Below, in pieces: positions 47,306-58,293 of a stretch of 64,000 nt of DNA. The DNA lies in assembly GCF_023516435.1 (NCBI RefSeq), contig NZ_CP097332.1, forward strand, positions 744,001 to 808,000. Reading direction: 5' to 3'. Within the stretch, counting starts at the first letter, position 1, and each line of letters opens with the position of its first letter. The stretch comes from Jatrophihabitans telluris (GTDB lineage Bacteria > Actinomycetota > Actinomycetes > Mycobacteriales > Jatrophihabitantaceae). A program made the translations under genes and the position numbers. Below the pieces are notes generated by a model, which worked only from the letters and a program-made list of their open reading frames with translations, did no database searches and was not told where the DNA came from.

Positions 47306-49177
47306 CTACACCAGCGAATCCCGCCAAGCGGTGTGCAGTGCGGCGAAGCGGCCACCCTCGGCGGATACATCACCGGCAAGGACCTCAGGGGTCCCATCCT
47401 CGACCACGCGGCCCTCGTCCAGGACCAGCACGCGGTCGGCGATCTCCACCGTCGACAGCCGATGCGCGATGATCAACGCCGTCCGGCCGTGCAGCACCGT
47501 GCGCAGAGCGCGCTGGACGGCGCGTTCGGTGGGGATGTCCAGGCTGGAGGTCGCCTCGTCGAGGATCAGCACGGCAGGGTCGGCGAGGAACGCTCGCGCG
47601 AAAGCGACCAGTTGGCGTTGCCCGGCCGACAGGCGTCCACCACGCTTGCGGACATCGGTGTCGTACCCGGCGGGCAGCCGCCGGATGAACTCGTCGGCCC
47701 CCACCTCGCGGGCGGCCGCCTCGATCTCGTCCCGGCTCGCTCCCGGCCGGCCGAAGGCGATGTTGTCGGCCACCGAGCCGGAGAACAGGAAACCGTCCTG
47801 GGTGATCATGACCACCGAGCTACGCAGATCGTCCTCGGACAGGTCGGTCAGCGATATGCCGTCGAGCCGAACAGCGCCCTTCGTCGGGTCGTAGAACCGG
47901 CTGATGAGCTTGGCGATGGTCGTCTTGCCGGCACCGGTGGCGCCGACCAGCGCGACCGTCTGCCCCGGAAGGATGTTGAGGTCGAGCTCAGGAAGGATCA
48001 CCCGCGGGCGCTCCGCGCGCGGCTCGTAGGAGAACTCGACCCCGTCGAAGGCGATCTCGCCGCGGACCGGCAGGGCCAGCACAGCGGGATGCTCCGGCTC
48101 AGGTACCGAAGGCTTCTCGGCCAGCACCCTGGCCAGCTTCTCCAGCGCGGCCGTCGCCGACTGCAGCGAGTTGAAGAAGATCGCGACATCCTCCATCGGC
48201 CCGTAGAACTGGCGCAGGTAGAGCAGGAACGCGGTGAGCACCCCCAGGGCCAAGCCCCCGTTGGCGACCCGCATCCCGCCGGCGAACAACACGACGACGG
48301 TCGCGACGTTGCCGATCAGGGTGACGCCGGGGATGAACACCATGTGGAGCCGGAAGACCTGTGCGTTCGCGTCCTGATAGTCGAGGTTGAGGCTGTCGAA
48401 GATGGCGTCGTTGCGCTTCTCCCGGCGGAAGGCCTGCACCGCCCGGATGCCGTTGAACGTCTCCACGAATTGGACGATGAGCAGAGCGATGCTCTCCCGC
48501 GTGCGCCGGAACGCCACCGTCGATCGGGCCGAGAACCAGCGGAAGAGGAAGAACAACGGGATCACGGCGGCCAGTGCGATCAGCGCCAGCCAGGGGTCCA
48601 GCACCAGCATCAGGACCGAGATGACCGTGATGTTGAGGACGGCGAGCAGCAGTCCGTCGAGGCTCGCGTCGAGCAGCTCGCGCAAGGTGTCGACGTCGGA
48701 GGTGAGCCGGCTGATCACCCGGCCAGAGGTGAAGGACTCGTGCCAGGACACGCTCAGCCGCTGGGCATGATCGAAGACCCGTCGTCGCAGGTCGAACAGG
48801 ATCGCCTGCCCGATGGTGCCCGACCGGCGCAGGAAGGCCCACTGCAGCACCCCCGAAACGGCCGCCGCCACGACCAGCGCTCCGACGATTTGGGTCAACG
48901 TGCGGTAGTGGCCCGCGATCGCCTCGGGCATGCCGTGGTCGATGGCCAGCCCGATCAGCCAGGGCGCGACCATGGTCGCGATCACCTGACCGACGACGAG
49001 GGCGAACACCCCGGCGATCTGCCGACGGTAGGGCTTGATCAGCTCCGCGAGCAGGACGCGGGCTTCCCGGTCCAGTTTCGGCCGCAGCGGGGATTCGCCT
49101 TCATCGGCGGTCAGAACCTCGTCGTCCTTGGCCGGATCGTCGTCGAGCTGGCCACGCCAGTCGGCCTCGGTGCTCAT
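47306..49177 (-). CDS. ABC exporter half-transporter, subunit 2 (canonical ATPase site)
   Basis: A 623-residue membrane-ATPase fusion. After about 40 hydrophilic residues come six membrane spans, then an ATPase domain with Walker A LVGATGAGKTTIAKLI, signature LSAGQRQL (Ala instead of the second Gly), Walker B VLILDEATSSLD with catalytic Glu, and switch His IIAHRLST. ATG 49177 overlaps the stop of the partner gene by four bases. With the partner it forms a heterodimer. Substrate unknown. Confidence 0.92.
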   Translation of the reverse strand: MSTEADWRGQLDDDPAKDDEVLTADEGESPLRPKLDREARVLLAELIKPYRRQIAGVFALVVGQVIATMVAPWLIGLAIDHGMPEAIAGHYRTLTQIVGALVVAAAVSGVLQWAFLRRSGTIGQAILFDLRRRVFDHAQRLSVSWHESFTSGRVISRLTSDVDTLRELLDASLDGLLLAVLNITVISVLMLVLDPWLALIALAAVIPLFFLFRWFSARSTVAFRRTRESIALLIVQFVETFNGIRAVQAFRREKRNDAIFDSLNLDYQDANAQVFRLHMVFIPGVTLIGNVATVVVLFAGGMRVANGGLALGVLTAFLLYLRQFYGPMEDVAIFFNSLQSATAALEKLARVLAEKPSVPEPEHPAVLALPVRGEIAFDGVEFSYEPRAERPRVILPELDLNILPGQTVALVGATGAGKTTIAKLISRFYDPTKGAVRLDGISLTDLSEDDLRSSVVMITQDGFLFSGSVADNIAFGRPGASRDEIEAAAREVGADEFIRRLPAGYDTDVRKRGGRLSAGQRQLVAFARAFLADPAVLILDEATSSLDIPTERAVQRALRTVLHGRTALIIAHRLSTVEIADRVLVLDEGRVVEDGTPEVLAGDVSAEGGRFAALHTAWRDSLV

Positions 49178-50946
49178 GCGCTCACCTCCGCCTTCTGCGA
49201 CAGCAGGTTGCGGTATCGCTCGTTTCCGGCCATCAGCTCGCTGTGCGTGCCGACGGCGGTGATGGCGCCGTCTTCGAGCAGGGCCACCCGGTCGGCCAGC
49301 AACACCGTCGAGGCGCGATGGGCGACGACCAGTGCGGTGGTGTCCGCCAGCACCCGGCGAAGGGCCTTCTCGACCAGGGCTTCGGTGTGGACGTCCAGTG
49401 CCGACAGCGGATCGTCGAGCACCAGCACCCGGGGACGACCCAGCACGGCGCGGGCCAGAGCCAGCCGCTGACGCTGGCCCCCCGACAACGACAGTCCTTG
49501 CTCGCCGACGCGGGTGTCGAGCCCGTACGGAAGTTCGTGGACGAAGCCGGCCTGGGCGATGTCCACGGCCTCGGTGACCTCGGCGTCGGTTGCGTCCGGG
49601 CGTCCCAGGGTGATGTTCTCGCGCACGCTGGCCGAGAACAGGGTGGGCTCCTCGAAGGCCGTACTCACCGTGCTGCGCAGCTCGTCCAGGGTGATCTGAT
49701 CGATCGCGACCCCGTCGATGCGGATCGCCCCTGAGCTCACGTCGTGCAGCCGGGGGACGAGCGCGGTGAGGATCGTCTTGCCCGAACCGGTCGGACCGAC
49801 GAGCGCCATCGTCTCGCCGGCGTGGATGTCCAGCTGGACATGGCTCAGCGCGTCGGACTCGGCCCCCGGGAAGCGGAAGCTGACATCGTCGAAGCTCAAC
49901 CGGGCCGGACGGTCGGTATGGGGAAGGGACGCGGGGCGGTCGGGTTCGGTCAGGTCGGTGCTCGAATCCATCACCTCGAAGATTCGCGCGGTGGCCGCCA
50001 CCGCCTCCTCCGTGCCGGCGATCAACCACCCGAGCGCCATCAGGGGCCAGTTCAACCGCAGCTGCAGCGTTATGAAAGCCACGAGCTCACCGGTGCTCAG
50101 GCGTCCGTGAGCGACGGCGATGACGCCGAACAGGGTGACACCGGCGAGCACCAGTTGCGGGTACGTGCCGATGACGGTCCACAGGTTGGCCAGCGTCCGG
50201 TTCTTCTGCAGCTCGGCCGCGCGCAGCCGACCGGCGTCCTCGGTGAAGTCGTCGAGCAACTGCCGCCGCCGACCGAACGACTTGATCACCCGGATGCCGA
50301 GTACCGACTCCTCGACGCTGGTCGCCAGATCACCGGTGAGGTCCTGAGCCCGGCGAGCTTCGAGGTTGTACCGATGCTCGTAGTAGCGGGTGGCCGCGCC
50401 GAGCGGCAGCATGACGACGCAGACCGCCAGCCCCAGCGGTGGGTCGAGCTTGATCAGCAGGACCAGGATGACCACGATGACGGCCAGGTTGGCGAAGAAG
50501 AACACCGCGATGAAGCCGACGAACCGGCGCAGCGTCGACAGGTCGCTGGTCACCCGGGACAGCAGCTGGCCCGAGGGCCACCGGTCGTGGAATCTCACCG
50601 GCAATCGCTGCAGATGCTGGTAGAAGTCTCGGCGCAGGTCGGTCTCGATGGCCAGCGCCGACGTCGTCATCGCTCGGCGCCGAATGCCGAACAGCACCGC
50701 CTCGGCCAGGCCGAACAGCAGGGCGAGACCGATGAGGGGATACATACCGCCGACGTCGTGCCGGGCAATCGGGCCATCGATGAGGGCAGCGGTCACCAGC
50801 GGGAGGATGGACTGCACGACCATGGCCAGAGTGGCGATGACGAGCATGAAGATCAGGTAGCCGCGATAGGGCCTCAGCCATGGCCACAGCCGCTTCAGGT
50901 CGGACAGGGAGCCCTCGTCGGTTGTCTGAATGGCCCCGTCTGTCAC
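49174..50946 (-). CDS. ABC exporter half-transporter, subunit 1 (degenerate ATPase site)
   Basis: A 590-residue membrane-ATPase fusion from GTG. Six spans begin at LIFMLVIATLAMVVQSILP. ATPase motifs: Walker A LVGPTGSGKTILTAL, signature LSLSGGQRQRLALARAVLG, Walker B VLVLDDPLSALD. The catalytic Glu after Walker B is Asp, marking the non-hydrolysing site of asymmetric heterodimeric exporters of the TM287/288 and BmrCD kind. It is translationally coupled to subunit 2. Confidence 0.92.
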   Translation of the reverse strand: MTDGAIQTTDEGSLSDLKRLWPWLRPYRGYLIFMLVIATLAMVVQSILPLVTAALIDGPIARHDVGGMYPLIGLALLFGLAEAVLFGIRRRAMTTSALAIETDLRRDFYQHLQRLPVRFHDRWPSGQLLSRVTSDLSTLRRFVGFIAVFFFANLAVIVVILVLLIKLDPPLGLAVCVVMLPLGAATRYYEHRYNLEARRAQDLTGDLATSVEESVLGIRVIKSFGRRRQLLDDFTEDAGRLRAAELQKNRTLANLWTVIGTYPQLVLAGVTLFGVIAVAHGRLSTGELVAFITLQLRLNWPLMALGWLIAGTEEAVAATARIFEVMDSSTDLTEPDRPASLPHTDRPARLSFDDVSFRFPGAESDALSHVQLDIHAGETMALVGPTGSGKTILTALVPRLHDVSSGAIRIDGVAIDQITLDELRSTVSTAFEEPTLFSASVRENITLGRPDATDAEVTEAVDIAQAGFVHELPYGLDTRVGEQGLSLSGGQRQRLALARAVLGRPRVLVLDDPLSALDVHTEALVEKALRRVLADTTALVVAHRASTVLLADRVALLEDGAITAVGTHSELMAGNERYRNLLSQKAEVSA

Positions 50947-51012
50947 GGTGACTCAATCTACGACGAGGCACCGACAACGGTCGAACGGTTTATGCCAGAG
51001 GTGACCGGTCCG

Positions 51013-52416
51013 TCAGTCGTTCTTGCGTCGTACACCGAGCAGGATGTCGTCCCAGGACGGCATCTTCGGCTTCTCCGATCCGCGGCCACCTCTGCGGTGG
51101 GTGATCTCGGCGGCCGCTGGCTCGGCGGCTGCGTCCTGGCTCGGGGCAGGCGACGGGGCCGCCGGTCGTACCGCCCCGTCCGGTGCCGGTGTGCGTGCCG
51201 GTGGGGCAGCGGAGACCGGGAAGCCGGTTTGCGGATGCGGGGTCGTCGGATAGGCGATCTGACCGTACGGCACCGGTTGAGCCGCGGCCGGGGCCGCGGC
51301 CGTCTGCGAGTCCTGCTCTGACGAGTCGCCCTGGTCGGACGGTTCATCCCGCGGGTCAGGCTCGGTCCGCGATTGGCCGAGCGCTGGGGACGTGCCGGCA
51401 TCGGCCTGCTCGACTCGCTCGGCCGGCTCGGTCACCTGAGCCGCCTGAGCCGCCTGAGCCGCCTGAGCCGGCTGCGCTGCCTGGGCCGGCTCGCCGAACT
51501 CGAGCGGAAGCGGGGGCTCGTGCCACAGGCCGCCCGAGGGATTGTCGAGCATCTCCTGGTCGAACAGGTCGGCGAACATTTCTTCGTCCGCCGGGACCGG
51601 AACCGGATGCGTGTGTGCCTTCTGCCGTCGGGACGGGAGTCGGAGGTGCGAGCGTCGCTCCGGGGCCGACTCGGCCACCGCCGCGAGCCGGGGCGGGCTG
51701 TCCGGGTCGACGGACATGCGCGACCACTCCTGCTCGGGCGGCGAAGCCACCGGCGCGGTTGGCGGGGCGGCGATCGGCGGGGCCGGCGGAGCTGGGGGAG
51801 CTGGGCGCTCCAGGGCGCTGATCGGGTTTCCGGTCAGCAGGTCGGCCGCGACATCGTTGAGCGCCGAGACCGTGCGGTTGTTCAGGGCGAAGGAAAAGCG
51901 CGCCGCCAACTCGATCTGAGCCTCGTCGTAACGCGCGGCGGTGAAGGTCGAGCTGACCGTCCAGCCACCGTCGGGGCGTCGGAAGGAGTCCCAGTTGACC
52001 GTTCCGGGTTCGGTGCCGAGCGAAGCAACCCGGCTGTCGAAGAGGTCCCCGAAAACCACGGTCGACCCGTCCGAGCCACGACGCGCACGCCCGCGACGGG
52101 CCTCGTCGATGATCCGCACCCGCTCCTGCAGGACCGGGTAGGCGAAGCGCATGACCTTGTCCAACGGCACGCGTGCCGCCTCGGCCAGGGTTTGCGGATC
52201 CTCCCCGGCCCGTACCCGCATCTGGATCTCGCGTGGTCGAAGCTCGGTCATCGGTTCCTCCCCGCTCGCCGGCCGCTGCTCGGACTCGTCGATGTCCGGC
52301 TGCAGGGCGGCGATCAGCCGTTCGTCGATCGGAAGCCGGTACTGCTTACCGCTTGCGACCGACTCCAGAATGACGACGCGGTCGTCTCCGGGTCCGACGA
52401 AGCGCAGTTCCCGCAT
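51013..52416 (-). CDS. sepH: SepH, cell-division regulator (DUF3071)
   Basis: A 467-residue protein. The N-terminal DUF3071 (MRELRFVGPGDDRVVILESV; LRPREIQMRVRAGEDPQTLA; RFAYPVLQERVRIIDEARR) is that of SepH, which binds FtsZ and promotes septum assembly in actinobacteria. The C-terminal half is disordered with an Ala-Gln repeat (AQPAQAAQAAQAAQAAQ) encoded by 9-base units, then ends KPKMPSWDDILLGVRRKND, the conserved tail. It lies just upstream of the ABC pair with about 65 bases gap. Confidence 0.93.
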   Translation of the reverse strand: MRELRFVGPGDDRVVILESVASGKQYRLPIDERLIAALQPDIDESEQRPASGEEPMTELRPREIQMRVRAGEDPQTLAEAARVPLDKVMRFAYPVLQERVRIIDEARRGRARRGSDGSTVVFGDLFDSRVASLGTEPGTVNWDSFRRPDGGWTVSSTFTAARYDEAQIELAARFSFALNNRTVSALNDVAADLLTGNPISALERPAPPAPPAPPIAAPPTAPVASPPEQEWSRMSVDPDSPPRLAAVAESAPERRSHLRLPSRRQKAHTHPVPVPADEEMFADLFDQEMLDNPSGGLWHEPPLPLEFGEPAQAAQPAQAAQAAQAAQVTEPAERVEQADAGTSPALGQSRTEPDPRDEPSDQGDSSEQDSQTAAAPAAAQPVPYGQIAYPTTPHPQTGFPVSAAPPARTPAPDGAVRPAAPSPAPSQDAAAEPAAAEITHRRGGRGSEKPKMPSWDDILLGVRRKND

Positions 52417-52484
52417 AGTGCAGCACCTTACGTTCCGACCGGGTGCTGTGGTCAGAGGCGCGTGGGGTCACCGCTGCCTGGTGG

Positions 52485-53863
<1,379 letters not shown>

Positions 53864-53879
53864 CTCTGGTGTGATGGCT

Positions 53880-54530
53880 TCAGGAGCCTGCAGGCTGCTC
53901 TGCGCCCTTTTCGAGCAGAGCCAGCAACGTGTGGGTCGGTTGCGCACCCTGGACGGCGATCCGGCGATCTACGACAAACGTCGGCACCGCCTGAATGCCC
54001 AGCTGGGCGGCCTCGACGAGGCTGTCCTCCACCGCTGCGGCCACCGCCGGCTCGCTGAGGGCTTGTTCCAGCACGTGGCTGGGCAGACCGGCTCGGTCGG
54101 CGACCGCGCCGAGCACCCCCGGATCGGCGATGTCCTCACCCCGGGCAAAGTGGCTCGCGAACAGTTCGTCCGCCGCGCGCCGCTGCGCCGGATAACCACC
54201 GCTCACCCACGCGGCCTCGATGAGCTGGTGCGCCGGTCGGGTGCTGGCCGCGATGGCTGTGTCGAAATTCAGGTCAAGCCCGACCTCGGCCCCGGCCCGC
54301 GAGACGCTGTCGGTCATCGCCGCAGCCTGAGGGCCGAACTTCTCCGTCAGGTACTCCAGCTCCGGACGGGACGGACCCGTCATGTCCGGTTGCAAGAGGA
54401 AGGGCCGGTAGCGAAGCTCGACCTGTTCCTCCGGGTGGGCCGCTGCGTACGCGTCCAGAGCCGGCTCCAGCTTGGTCTTGCCGATGTAGCACCAGGGGCA
54501 GGCGACATCGGAGAAGATCTCGAGTTTCAC
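53880..54530 (-). CDS. DsbA-family oxidoreductase (FrnE type)
   Basis: A 216-residue thioredoxin-fold protein starting KLEIFSDVACPWCYIGKTKL. CPWC is the redox site near residue 12. The cis-Pro in IQAVPTFVVDRRIAVQGAQP and the helical insert are typical of FrnE. It lacks a signal peptide, so it acts in the cytoplasm. Reported roles include disulfide exchange and oxidative stress resistance. Its 3' end carries repeat array 3. Confidence 0.9.
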   Translation of the reverse strand: MKLEIFSDVACPWCYIGKTKLEPALDAYAAAHPEEQVELRYRPFLLQPDMTGPSRPELEYLTEKFGPQAAAMTDSVSRAGAEVGLDLNFDTAIAASTRPAHQLIEAAWVSGGYPAQRRAADELFASHFARGEDIADPGVLGAVADRAGLPSHVLEQALSEPAVAAAVEDSLVEAAQLGIQAVPTFVVDRRIAVQGAQPTHTLLALLEKGAEQPAGS

Positions 54531-54537
54531 GCCGGCC

Positions 54538-55467
54538 TCAGGAAGCGGCCTTGCGCAGCAGACCGAGTTCGTCCTCGCTCAGCACCAGCCCCTTGAGTGA
54601 GGCGAGGTCGGCGAACTGCTCGGCCGTGCGGGCCGAGGCGATCGGCGCCAGGACGGTCGGTTGCTGGTTCAGCCACGCCAGGGCCACCGCCGACACCGTC
54701 ACATCGTGGTCGGTGGCGACCGACTCCAGAGCGTCGATCACGCCGAAGCCGCGGTCATCGAAATACTTCTTCGCGCCCTCGGCGCGGGCCGAGTCCACCG
54801 TGACGCCGGGCCGGTACTTGCCGGTCAGGAAGCCTGCGGCGAGGCCGTAGTAAGGAACGGTGGCCAGCCGGTGCTCGGCCGCGACCCGTCCGACGCCGTC
54901 CTCGTACTCGGCATGCTCGAGCAGGTTGTACAGCGGCTGCACGGCCTCGTAGCGCGCCCCACCCGAGGATGCGGTGATCGCGAGGGACGAGCGCAGGCGC
55001 TCGGCCGAGAAGTTGGATGCCCCGAGGTAACGGACCTTGCCGGCGCGCACGAGGGAGTCGAACGCCGCCAGGGTCTCTTCCTGCGGGGTGTCGGCATCGT
55101 CACGGTGGGCCCAGTACAGATCGATGTAATCGGTGTTCAGGCGTCGCAGCGAATCCTCGACCGCGGCGGCGATGCTGTCGGGACGCAGGTTGTCGTGCGG
55201 TGCGAGGGCGCCGACTTTGGTCGCGATGAACAGCGCGTCGCGATTGCCGCGGCTGGTCAGCCATTCGCCGATGATGGCCTCGGAGTCGCCTCCGGAGTTG
55301 CCGGGCACCCATAGCGAATACACGTCTGCGGTGTCGATGTGCTTGCCGCCCGCCGCGACGAAGGCATCCAGCACGGCGAAGGACGCGTCGCGGTCGGCGG
55401 TCCAGCCGAAGACGTTTCCGCCGAGGACGAGAGGAAGATCGGAGATCGCATCGCTGGTGAAGGTCAT
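54538..55467 (-). CDS. Aldo/keto reductase
   Basis: A 309-residue (beta/alpha)8 reductase. Catalytic residues: Asp and Tyr in GGKHIDTADVYSLWVPG, Lys in ALFIATKVG and His in YIDLYWAHRDDADTPQEETL. ATG 55467 gives the proper family N-terminus; an upstream ATG is only a longer frame. Substrates are unknown. It is seven bases from the downstream DsbA-like gene, so they are probably an operon. Confidence 0.88.
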   Translation of the reverse strand: MTFTSDAISDLPLVLGGNVFGWTADRDASFAVLDAFVAAGGKHIDTADVYSLWVPGNSGGDSEAIIGEWLTSRGNRDALFIATKVGALAPHDNLRPDSIAAAVEDSLRRLNTDYIDLYWAHRDDADTPQEETLAAFDSLVRAGKVRYLGASNFSAERLRSSLAITASSGGARYEAVQPLYNLLEHAEYEDGVGRVAAEHRLATVPYYGLAAGFLTGKYRPGVTVDSARAEGAKKYFDDRGFGVIDALESVATDHDVTVSAVALAWLNQQPTVLAPIASARTAEQFADLASLKGLVLSEDELGLLRKAAS

Positions 55468-55569
55468 ATCCGGCCCAACACCAGGGCAGCCAGGATGCTT
55501 CCGTGGCCGCCCCCGACAGAGGCGATTCACAGCTCGGCTCGCCGATCCAGGCCCGCTGCGGGCCCGGGA

Positions 55570-56892
55570 TCAGCTGCCGAGCACCCGCCGGAGATAGTCG
55601 TTGCCGAACCGGCGGCCGGGATCCAGTGACTGCCGGACGGCCAGGAAGCGATCGAATTCGGGGTACTGCGGTGCCAGGTCCTCGGCGGTCCGGAAGTGGA
55701 GCTTGCCCCAGTGCGGGCGACCGCCGACCGACCGGACGATTCGCTCGACGGCGAGGAAATAACGCTCGAAAGGGCGCCGGTGGTATTGATGCACGGCGAT
55801 GTAACAGGTCTCGCGACCGTAGGCCGTCGACAGCGGGATGTCGTCGGCGGCGGCGAAGCGCACCTCCACCGGAAAGCCGACGCGCTCGTCCTGGCGCCTG
55901 AGCCAGAGGTCGATCTCGTCGATCACGTAGGACAGGGTCTTGCGCGGCAGCGCGTACTCCATCTCCCGGAAGCGCACTCGACGTGGAGAGGCGAACACCC
56001 GGTACGAGCGGTCGGTGTACTCCCGCGCCGACAGGGCACGTGCGGCGATCTTGTTGGCCGGCCCGATCAGGCTCGGGCGTCGGGTGGTGATCCGGTTGAT
56101 CCGTTCGAAGACCGTGTTGGACAGGAACTCGTCGTCGATCCAGCCGCGCACCCGCCCCACCGGCGCGAGCGGGTCCTGCGCCGAGACCCGGTTGTTCGCC
56201 TTGGTCAGGACGCGACGGGTGTGCGGGAACCAGTAGAACTCGAAGTGGTCGTTGTCGCTCACGTTGGCCCCGACGGTCTCCAGCAGCGCGTCGTAGCTCT
56301 CCGGTTTCTCCACCGCATGCAGGGCAAAGGCCGGTTCGCACTGGATGGTGACCGCGGTGATCACGCCCAGGGCGCCGAGTCCGATGCGGCCGACGGAGAA
56401 GATCTCCGGGTTCTCCTCTGCCGAGCAGTTCAGGACGTCACCGGCCGCGGTGACCAGCTGGAATCCGCGCACCTGGGTTGCGAGTCCACCGAAGCGGCGC
56501 CCGGTGCCGTGCGTCCCGGTCGAGATCGCACCGGTGATGGTCTGGGAATCGATGTCGCCGAGATTGGTCATGGACAACCCCAGGGACCAGAGCGCGCCGT
56601 TCAGTTCGTGCAGGGTCGTACCGCCCGCGACGGTGACGAGCCCGGTTTCCGCGTCGGCGGTCAGGATGCCGGTCAGCCGGTCGGGGAGCATCAGCACGCC
56701 TCGGGTGGCCGCGATGTCGGTGAAGCTGTGCCCGGCGCCCACGGCCTTCACCGACAGATCCTGCCGGCCGGCCGCGACGATCAGTTCGGCGACCTCCTCG
56801 GTGCTGGCCGGATGCGCGACGGTGCGCGGGCTCACCGTGTAGGTGGCGGCCCAGTTCGTCCAGGAATTGCGCGCCTGATCTGCCTCATTCAT
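55570..56892 (-). CDS. D-arabinono-1,4-lactone/L-gulonolactone oxidase family FAD enzyme
   Basis: A 440-residue VAO-type flavoenzyme from ATG 56892. FAD-binding segments are VKAVGAGHSFTDIAATRG (with the His that holds flavin in related oxidases), LHELNGALWSLGLSMTNLG and ISTGTHGTGRRFGGLATQV. The C-terminal ALO domain ends HFRTAEDLAPQYPEFDRFL then LDPGRRFGNDYLRRVLG. It oxidises an aldonolactone (ascorbate-type or sugar acid pathways). It is divergent from an MFS gene across a phased repeat region. Confidence 0.9.
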   Translation of the reverse strand: MNEADQARNSWTNWAATYTVSPRTVAHPASTEEVAELIVAAGRQDLSVKAVGAGHSFTDIAATRGVLMLPDRLTGILTADAETGLVTVAGGTTLHELNGALWSLGLSMTNLGDIDSQTITGAISTGTHGTGRRFGGLATQVRGFQLVTAAGDVLNCSAEENPEIFSVGRIGLGALGVITAVTIQCEPAFALHAVEKPESYDALLETVGANVSDNDHFEFYWFPHTRRVLTKANNRVSAQDPLAPVGRVRGWIDDEFLSNTVFERINRITTRRPSLIGPANKIAARALSAREYTDRSYRVFASPRRVRFREMEYALPRKTLSYVIDEIDLWLRRQDERVGFPVEVRFAAADDIPLSTAYGRETCYIAVHQYHRRPFERYFLAVERIVRSVGGRPHWGKLHFRTAEDLAPQYPEFDRFLAVRQSLDPGRRFGNDYLRRVLGS

Positions 56893-56940
56893 CGTGCTGC
56901 GACTATAGGGCGACGCCCGGCGCGTCCGCAGCGCAGGCCA

Positions 56941-57050
56941 GGGCCGAGCCAGGGTCCGGGCCAAGGTCGAGCCAAGGTCGAGCCAGGGTCGGGCCAGGGT
57001 CGGGCCAGGGTCGGGCCAGGGTCGGGCCAGGGTCCGGCCAGGGTCCGGCC
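56941..57050. repeat. 11-bp tandem repeats in the divergent promoter region
   Basis: About nine or ten copies of GGGCCAGGGTC, with GAGCCAAGGTC and CGGCCAGGGTC variants, follow one another between the lactone oxidase gene (minus) and the MFS gene (plus). The unit length is close to one DNA turn, so successive copies face the same side of the helix. They occupy most of the 189-base divergent gap. Confidence 0.9.
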
Positions 57051-57081
57051 CCGCGCCGGCGACCTGCCCTAGAGTGCGAGC

Positions 57082-58266
57082 GTGGTGTCCTCCCAAACCG
57101 AGTGGATCGCTCGCGCCCACCGTGAGTTGCGGCGCAATCGCCTCGGAGCGAGCGTGGCCTTTGCCGCGCAGGGCCTGATGTTCGCCGTGCTGCTCACCCA
57201 CGTCCCGCAGTTCAAGCATCGCTTCGCCATGGACGACAACGGGATCGCGCTGGTCATCCTGACCGTGTCGTTGCTGGCCGGAGCGGGAAGTCTGAGTGCC
57301 GAGTCGCTGGCGCGGCGATTCTCCTCACGGTTCACGCTGCAGATCGCCCTGGTCTGGATCGGGCTGGCGGCGCTGGGCATCGCTCTGGCGGGCTCGCGCC
57401 CGACTTTCCTGCTGGCCTTCGGCATCTACGGATTCGGGCTCGGCGCCGTCGACGCCGGCACGAACATGCAGGCGGTCGCCGTCCAAGGTCGCTACGGCCG
57501 GGTGATTCTGACCTCGTTCCACGCCTGGTGGTCGGCGGGCGGCATCGTCGGCGCGCTCTACGTCGCCGGCACCGAACGACTCGGTCTCGGACTCGGCTGG
57601 TCGGTCGCGCTGGCGGCCCTGCTCGTCACCGGCTACGGCCTGGTGAGCTCGACCGTGCTGTTGCGGGCCGACCGCGGGCTGGGCACCGGCCCGATCGAAC
57701 ACCGGATCCCGTGGCGGCCGGTGCTGTTGCTCGGGGCCGCGATGGTGTGTTTCTACGTCGTGGACGCCGGCGCCGGCTCGTGGGCGACCACCTATGCCCA
57801 CGACAGCCTGCACGCATCGTCGTCCCTCGCGCCGGTCGCTTACGCGGCCTATCAGGCGACGGCCTTGCTGTCGCGGGTGTTCGGCGACCTGGCCGTCCGC
57901 CGGTTCGGTGTGCAGCCGACGGTGCGGGTGGCCGCGGCGATGGGGGTGACCGGGCTGATCGTGGCGATTGCGGCGCCGAATCCGTGGGTGGTCATCGCGG
58001 GTTTCGGCATCACCGGCATCGGACTGCCGGTGGTGGCGCCGCTCTGCTTCTCCGCCTGCGGAACCCTGGCGCCCGGCCACGCCGACCAGGTGGTGGCTCG
58101 GGTCAACATCTTCAACTACCTCGGCTCGATCATCGGCGGGGTTTCGGTCGGCGCCATCGGGGGAATCGGTTCGTTGCGCTGGGGATTCGTGGTCCCGGCG
58201 GTGCTGGCGGCCGGCCTGCTGTGGCTCGCTCCGGCGTTCGAGCCCGATCCGGTGGAGGCGACATGA
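57082..58266 (+). CDS. MFS transporter
   Basis: A 394-residue, 12-span protein from GTG. The N-terminus is RAHRELRRNRLGASVAFAAQ, then GAGSLSAESLARRFSSRFTL and VGALYVAGTERLGLGLGWSV. It ends 28 bases before the alanine-racemase-fold gene in the same direction, which suggests one transcript. Its substrate is unknown; association with a lactone oxidase and an amino-acid-like PLP enzyme suggests sugar-acid or amino-acid export (inference). Confidence 0.85.
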   Translation: MVSSQTEWIARAHRELRRNRLGASVAFAAQGLMFAVLLTHVPQFKHRFAMDDNGIALVILTVSLLAGAGSLSAESLARRFSSRFTLQIALVWIGLAALGIALAGSRPTFLLAFGIYGFGLGAVDAGTNMQAVAVQGRYGRVILTSFHAWWSAGGIVGALYVAGTERLGLGLGWSVALAALLVTGYGLVSSTVLLRADRGLGTGPIEHRIPWRPVLLLGAAMVCFYVVDAGAGSWATTYAHDSLHASSSLAPVAYAAYQATALLSRVFGDLAVRRFGVQPTVRVAAAMGVTGLIVAIAAPNPWVVIAGFGITGIGLPVVAPLCFSACGTLAPGHADQVVARVNIFNYLGSIIGGVSVGAIGGIGSLRWGFVVPAVLAAGLLWLAPAFEPDPVEAT

Positions 58267-58293
58267 CGAGCACGGCGAAGGAAGGGCGGCAGG

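Noticed and set aside
46625-49471. A 948-codon plus-strand open frame
   Set aside because: It is antisense to the PLP decarboxylase and ABC subunit 2, which have complete motifs; long shadow frames are normal in high-GC DNA.
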